From Novosphingobium sp. B 225 (lineage in GTDB: Bacteria; Pseudomonadota; Alphaproteobacteria; Sphingomonadales; Sphingomonadaceae), in assembly GCF_002198665.1 (NCBI RefSeq), contig NZ_MWLM01000031.1, positions 18,102 to 82,101 of the forward strand: a DNA stretch of 64,000 bases, given 5' to 3'. The notes beneath the pieces are model-generated. The model did not search any database. It was not told where the DNA came from and saw only the letters and a list, made by a program, of their open reading frames with translations. Of the stretch, positions 60,533 to 64,000 are shown piece by piece (position 1 is the stretch's first letter; each line of letters starts with the position of its first letter). The position numbers and the translations under genes were made by a program.

Positions 60533-62275
60533 TTACTCCGCTGCAACGGCCATGTGGCCGTCATCGTTGCTGGGGGACAGGAACTGTCCGGGCTTGGCCC
60601 CGGTATAGGCCCCGTTTTCAAAGGTCGGCTCGCCATTGACCATGGTCAGGCGGGTCGGCATCGCCTTGCGGGTAAAGCGCCAGGTGGTGCCGCCTTTGCC
60701 ATCGGGCATGTCCCAGGCCTTTTCCATCTGCTGGCGCTGGACCTCGTTCAGGTTGAACACCACCACATCGGCGCGCTTGCCCGGTGCGATCACGCCGCGA
60801 TCGGACAGGAAGAAGTGTTCGGCCAGCTTGCCGGTCATTACGTGGATCGCCTCTTCCAGCGTCATGGTCTTTTCATCGCGGACATACTGGGTCAGCAGCA
60901 GCGCGTTTTCGCCGCCGCCGCACAGCATCTGCAAATGCGCGCCCGCGTCCGAGATGTTGCCGACGGTTTTGGGATCGCGCATCAGCTCGATCGTCAGCGC
61001 CTCGTCCTTGGGGAAGGGGGCCATGTGGACGGTGGAAAGCGTGCCGTTGGCCAGGATCCATTCGGCCATGGCATCGCTGCGGTGCAGCCCCTTGTCATCG
61101 GCGTACTGTTTCAGCGTGATGTTGATCGGGCCTGCGCCGTTTTCGCTATCCAGCAGGTACAGGTCTTGCGGGTTTTTCAGCGGGCTGTGATCCCAGGCCT
61201 GAGTATCCCAGCTTTCGCGCGCCCGTGCCCGCCAGTCCGGATCGGCCAGCAGACGGCGCTTTTCGGCGTGATCTTCGGCCAGCACCACTTCGTGCCAGAT
61301 ATAGTCGTTCGACTGGGCGAAGATCAGCGACTTGACCAGGCTGAGCGTGGAAGTGGGCGAAACGTGCGCTACCCCCGGCCAGATATCGACCCCGGCGGCG
61401 CGCATCGCCGCCAGGCTGGCCTGCATTGCGGGCAGGATCGGCTTCTGGAAATCGAGCGTCGGCACCGCCCCTGCAACCTGCACCCGGATCTTGCGGCCCG
61501 AGAGCAGGCGGGAAAGCCGCTCCATATTGGCCGGGCCGGTCATCCGCATGAAGGTATCGACGATCACCTGATAACAAGTCGCCGGATAGCGCTCCATAAC
61601 GTCGAACAGCGCAGTGAATTCGGCATCGTCAGCCAGCAGCGTGGGGACGGGCCGGTTCGATCCGTCATGGTCGTGCATGTTGTCCGACAGGCCAAGCGCC
61701 CCGGCGCTGAGCGCATCGTCAAGCAGATCAGCCATCACCGCGACTTCTTCCGGCGTCGCCGCGCGGTCCCAGGCCTCGACCCCCATTGCCGCGATCCGCA
61801 GCGGGATATGGCCGACGAAGCTGGCATAGTTGAGCGGCACTTTGACCCGGCTTTCGAACGAGGTGCGGTATTCGGACCATTTGTGCCAATCCCACGGCAC
61901 GAACTGCTTGAAGGGTTCCAGCGGGATATCCTCAAAGAACGAGAAGATCCCCATGACCTCTTCCTTGGCCGCCTGGCTGGGGTGGAGCGGGGCCATCGAA
62001 AATCCGCAGTTACCCATGATCATCGTCGTTGCGCCATAGCCGGGCAGCGGATCGAGATCGGGCTGCCACCACATGCTGGCATCGTAATGGGTGTGGCTTT
62101 CGATAAAGCCGGGAGTGACATGGCAGCCGGCCGCATCGAACACGCGCTCGCCATTGGCGGTCAGGTTTTGCCCGACTTCGGTGATCGTGCCATCGGCAAT
62201 GCGCACGTCGGCGGCAAAGGCGGGGGCACCGGTGCCGTCCACCACGGTGCCGTTCTTGATCAGCATGCCAGTCAT
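60533..62275 (-). CDS. N-acyl-D-amino-acid deacylase / D-aminoacylase-type amidohydrolase
   Basis: A 580-residue metal-dependent amidohydrolase. The metal motif HTHYDA is at 61-66 (His61, His63, Asp65), followed by the GNCGFSMAPL region near 93 with the Cys often acting as metal ligand, and SDAGAHLQMLCGG near 450. This set defines the D-aminoacylase subgroup, although many members act on other cyclic or acyl amides. The gene heads the leftward operon and is divergent from an HTH regulator. No signal peptide. Confidence 0.93.
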   Translation of the reverse strand: MTGMLIKNGTVVDGTGAPAFAADVRIADGTITEVGQNLTANGERVFDAAGCHVTPGFIESHTHYDASMWWQPDLDPLPGYGATTMIMGNCGFSMAPLHPSQAAKEEVMGIFSFFEDIPLEPFKQFVPWDWHKWSEYRTSFESRVKVPLNYASFVGHIPLRIAAMGVEAWDRAATPEEVAVMADLLDDALSAGALGLSDNMHDHDGSNRPVPTLLADDAEFTALFDVMERYPATCYQVIVDTFMRMTGPANMERLSRLLSGRKIRVQVAGAVPTLDFQKPILPAMQASLAAMRAAGVDIWPGVAHVSPTSTLSLVKSLIFAQSNDYIWHEVVLAEDHAEKRRLLADPDWRARARESWDTQAWDHSPLKNPQDLYLLDSENGAGPINITLKQYADDKGLHRSDAMAEWILANGTLSTVHMAPFPKDEALTIELMRDPKTVGNISDAGAHLQMLCGGGENALLLTQYVRDEKTMTLEEAIHVMTGKLAEHFFLSDRGVIAPGKRADVVVFNLNEVQRQQMEKAWDMPDGKGGTTWRFTRKAMPTRLTMVNGEPTFENGAYTGAKPGQFLSPSNDDGHMAVAAE

Positions 62276-62417
62276 CTCGTGTTCTCCCAGTCAGGTCATG
62301 GCGGCGGGCCGGATCGTGCCGACTCTCATCCGCTGCGCCGCGCAGGTTACTCCCCTGTGGGGGCTGACGCGAAATCGCGGCTGGCCAATCGGATCGAATT
62401 ATGATGAGTTACGGATC

Positions 62418-63170
62418 ATGAAACGATCCCAATCTACAACCGACAGCTTGCTGGCCGCGTTGCGGCTGCACTTGCGGCAAGCCGGGTGGACGGCGAAACG
62501 GCTCGCCACGCACTTTTCGATCGGTGAGGCGACCGCCAAGCGCTGGCTGAGCGGCAAGGGCCTGACTCTGGACCGACTGGCGACGCTGGCCGAGCTCTGC
62601 GGCCTCTCGCTCGCCGACCTGACTCGCGAGGCAGAGCATCCCGCCACCGGGCTGGCGCAGGAACTGACCCTGGCACAGGAACGTGCGCTTTCCAGCGACA
62701 TCTTCCTTTCGTTCCTGTTCATGACCGTGCTGGGCGGCAACAGCCCGGCAGAGATCGCGGCAGACTTTGCCGTGCCCGCGCCGGTGCTGGAACTGTCGCT
62801 CGCGCGGCTGGAGCGGCTGGCCCTGATTGACCGGCTGCCCGGCGGGCGGGTGCGGCCCCGGATCGACCGCACGATCGTCTGGCGCAAGTCACCGATGCGG
62901 GCCTTGTTCAACGAACGGATGAAGCGCCAGTTCCTGACCATGGACTTCGCGGCGGAGGATGCGGTGTTTGTGTCCGAAGTTGTGAAGCTTTCCCCGCGCG
63001 GCGCGGCAGAACTCGCGGAAATGCTTGAACAGCTGCGCCGCGATTGTCAGGCTCTGGCCGAACGTGACCGCGATCACAGCCTGCTACCCCGCAAATGGTA
63101 CGGCATGCTGGGTGCGCTGCGCGAACTCGACACCAATGAGCTGCAAGGCGCGGCGCGGGAGGGAACATGA
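62418..63170 (+). CDS. XRE-type HTH transcriptional regulator
   Basis: A 250-residue protein with an N-terminal XRE/Cro HTH at about 12-66 (LRQAGWTAKRLATHFSIGEAT and GLTLDRLATLAELCGLSLADL) and an effector-type C-terminal half with no motif I recognise. The start ATG at 62418 follows GTTACGGATC. It is divergent from the amidohydrolase operon across 142 bp and overlaps the SDR gene that follows by four bases, so it is the likely regulator of both. Confidence 0.87.
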   Translation: MKRSQSTTDSLLAALRLHLRQAGWTAKRLATHFSIGEATAKRWLSGKGLTLDRLATLAELCGLSLADLTREAEHPATGLAQELTLAQERALSSDIFLSFLFMTVLGGNSPAEIAADFAVPAPVLELSLARLERLALIDRLPGGRVRPRIDRTIVWRKSPMRALFNERMKRQFLTMDFAAEDAVFVSEVVKLSPRGAAELAEMLEQLRRDCQALAERDRDHSLLPRKWYGMLGALRELDTNELQGAAREGT

Positions 63171-63946
63171 GCGGCAGACTGGCGGGACGGCGGGCACTGA
63201 TAACGGGTGCGGCGGACGGGATCGGGCTGGGCATCGCGCGGCTCTTTGCCCGCGAAGGGGCCGAAGTGGTGATGGCCGACTGGAACCTCGATCAGGCCGA
63301 GGCCGAAGCGGCGCGGATCCGGGGCGAGGGCGGCGCGGCGCGGGCCTTGCATGTCGATGTGTCGGACCATGCGGCGGTCACCGCGATGATGGCGGCGGCC
63401 GGTCCGGTCGATATTCTGGTCAACAACGCCTATACCGGCGACGGCCCGCGGCGGCTGGAGCAGAAGGGTGACGACGTGTTCCAGCGCGCCTTGCTGATGA
63501 CTTTCTGGGCGCCCAAATGGACCATGGAAGCCGCCTTGCCGCATATGAAGGCGCAAGGCTGGGGGCGGGTGATCAACATGGGCTCGCTCAACGGCGTCAA
63601 CGCCCACATGGGCAGTGCCGATTACAACAGCGCCAAGGAAGCCCTGCGCGCCCTGACCCGCACCGCCGCGCGCGAATGGGCGCGCTGGGGGATCTGCTGC
63701 AACGTGATCTGCCCCGCCGCAAAAAGCGCGGCCAGCCGCCGAGTCGAAGCGGTCGCGCCGGAAATGATGGCACAGATCGAGGCGGCGAACCCGATGGGCC
63801 GGATGGGCGATCCCGAGGCGGATATCGCCCCGGTCGCACTGTTCCTCGCCAGCGAGGATTGTCGCTATGTCACCGGCAACACGCTGTTCGTGGACGGTGG
63901 CGGACATATCAACGGGGTGGCCTGGGCACCGGAGCTGGGGGACTGA
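63167..63946 (+). CDS. Short-chain dehydrogenase/reductase
   Basis: A 259-residue classical SDR with TGAADGIG at 13-20, NNAY at 86-89 in place of NNAG, and YNSAK (Tyr153, Lys157). Asp follows the second strand (VMADWN), so NAD(H) is likely. The C-terminal VFD-type GNTLFVDGGGH is normal. It overlaps the XRE regulator by four bases. This is the fifth SDR in the window, all with different sequences. Confidence 0.91.
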   Translation: MSGRLAGRRALITGAADGIGLGIARLFAREGAEVVMADWNLDQAEAEAARIRGEGGAARALHVDVSDHAAVTAMMAAAGPVDILVNNAYTGDGPRRLEQKGDDVFQRALLMTFWAPKWTMEAALPHMKAQGWGRVINMGSLNGVNAHMGSADYNSAKEALRALTRTAAREWARWGICCNVICPAAKSAASRRVEAVAPEMMAQIEAANPMGRMGDPEADIAPVALFLASEDCRYVTGNTLFVDGGGHINGVAWAPELGD

Positions 63947-63957
63947 TGATTGAAAAT

Positions 63958-64000
63958 CCTCCCCCATTGGGGGAGGTGGCCCGCCGCGGGCGGGGCGGAG
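63958..64000. repeat. Palindromic repeat with GGGGGAGGTGGC core, cut by the window end
   Basis: CCTCCCCCATTGGGGGAGG is a perfect-type hairpin, then TGGC and a second GC-rich inverted pair (CCCGCCGCGGGCGGGG). It matches the element at 49231 in the hairpin and core. It extends to the window edge and may be longer. Confidence 0.65.

Noticed and set aside
60554..62404. 616-residue open frame on the plus strand
   Set aside because: Antisense to the D-aminoacylase-type gene.
1..64000. Mobile elements, phage genes, CRISPR arrays, integrases
   Set aside because: No transposase, integrase, Cas gene or regularly spaced repeat array was found; the only repeats are short palindromes.

Overview
The window is GC-rich alphaproteobacterial chromosome, most probably from a sphingomonad (Sphingomonadaceae or Erythrobacteraceae). 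The reasons are the gene orders rpsM-rpsK-rpoA-rplQ and hisG-hisD-nusB-thiL-hppA, the K+-independent type membrane pyrophosphatase, the BolA / J-domain / CobS set, a TonB receptor beside a Rieske oxygenase, and short GC-rich hairpin repeats between genes. Nearly all of the window is coding. I see no rRNA, tRNA, CRISPR array, transposase or phage gene.

Region 1 (1-27.6 kb) is mainly housekeeping. It starts with the end of the ribosomal protein operon (rpsM, rpsK, rpoA, rplQ), followed by a secreted prolyl oligopeptidase and two tandem secreted Gly/Arg-rich paralogues separated by a striking 15-bp hairpin. Next come a lipase-like hydrolase coupled to a wax ester synthase/DGAT, uvrC, a beta-lactamase-fold esterase, acyl-CoA thioesterase II, and a JmjC-like cupin paired with a FemAB-like acyltransferase. 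The leftward hisG-hisD-nusB-thiL-hppA run follows. A DUF2332 gene carries one in-frame stop. A tight leftward operon (bolA, Nudix, pirin, SDR, alpha/beta hydrolase, LtrA) closes the region.

Region 2 (27.6-38.2 kb) holds a rightward pair (hypothetical protein, J-domain protein) and cobS, which in related genomes I expect to be close together. Here they are separated by about 8 kb that contains a leftward run of twelve small genes headed by a TetR repressor (two GSTs, three VOC/glyoxalase-fold proteins, SRPBCC, DUF1428, DUF1801, DUF4287, a CENP-V/GFA-like zinc protein, a small membrane protein) and a divergent membrane-bound diguanylate cyclase. The TetR gene starts next to a palindrome that looks like its operator. 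This is probably an inducible electrophile or xenobiotic response locus.

Region 3 (38.2-45.3 kb) contains a large secreted beta-propeller/amidohydrolase fusion, a medium-chain dehydrogenase, truA-fmt (with a hairpin repeat between them) and a divergent recR.

Region 4 (45.3-64 kb) looks like an accessory catabolic region. It has an OYE / carboxyltransferase / NTF2-like operon, a divergent SDR, a TonB receptor, a Rieske oxygenase, a GFA protein, two tandem Lrp/AsnC regulators with an HSL-type esterase and an NTF2-like protein, another SDR, and an operon of D-aminoacylase-type amidohydrolase, COQ4-like protein, SDR and MFS carrier divergent from an HTH-regulator/SDR pair. Together these suggest outer-membrane uptake, ring oxygenation, alcohol/ketone oxidation, ester or amide hydrolysis and inner-membrane transport of an unidentified cyclic or aromatic compound. 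The substrate cannot be read from the sequence.
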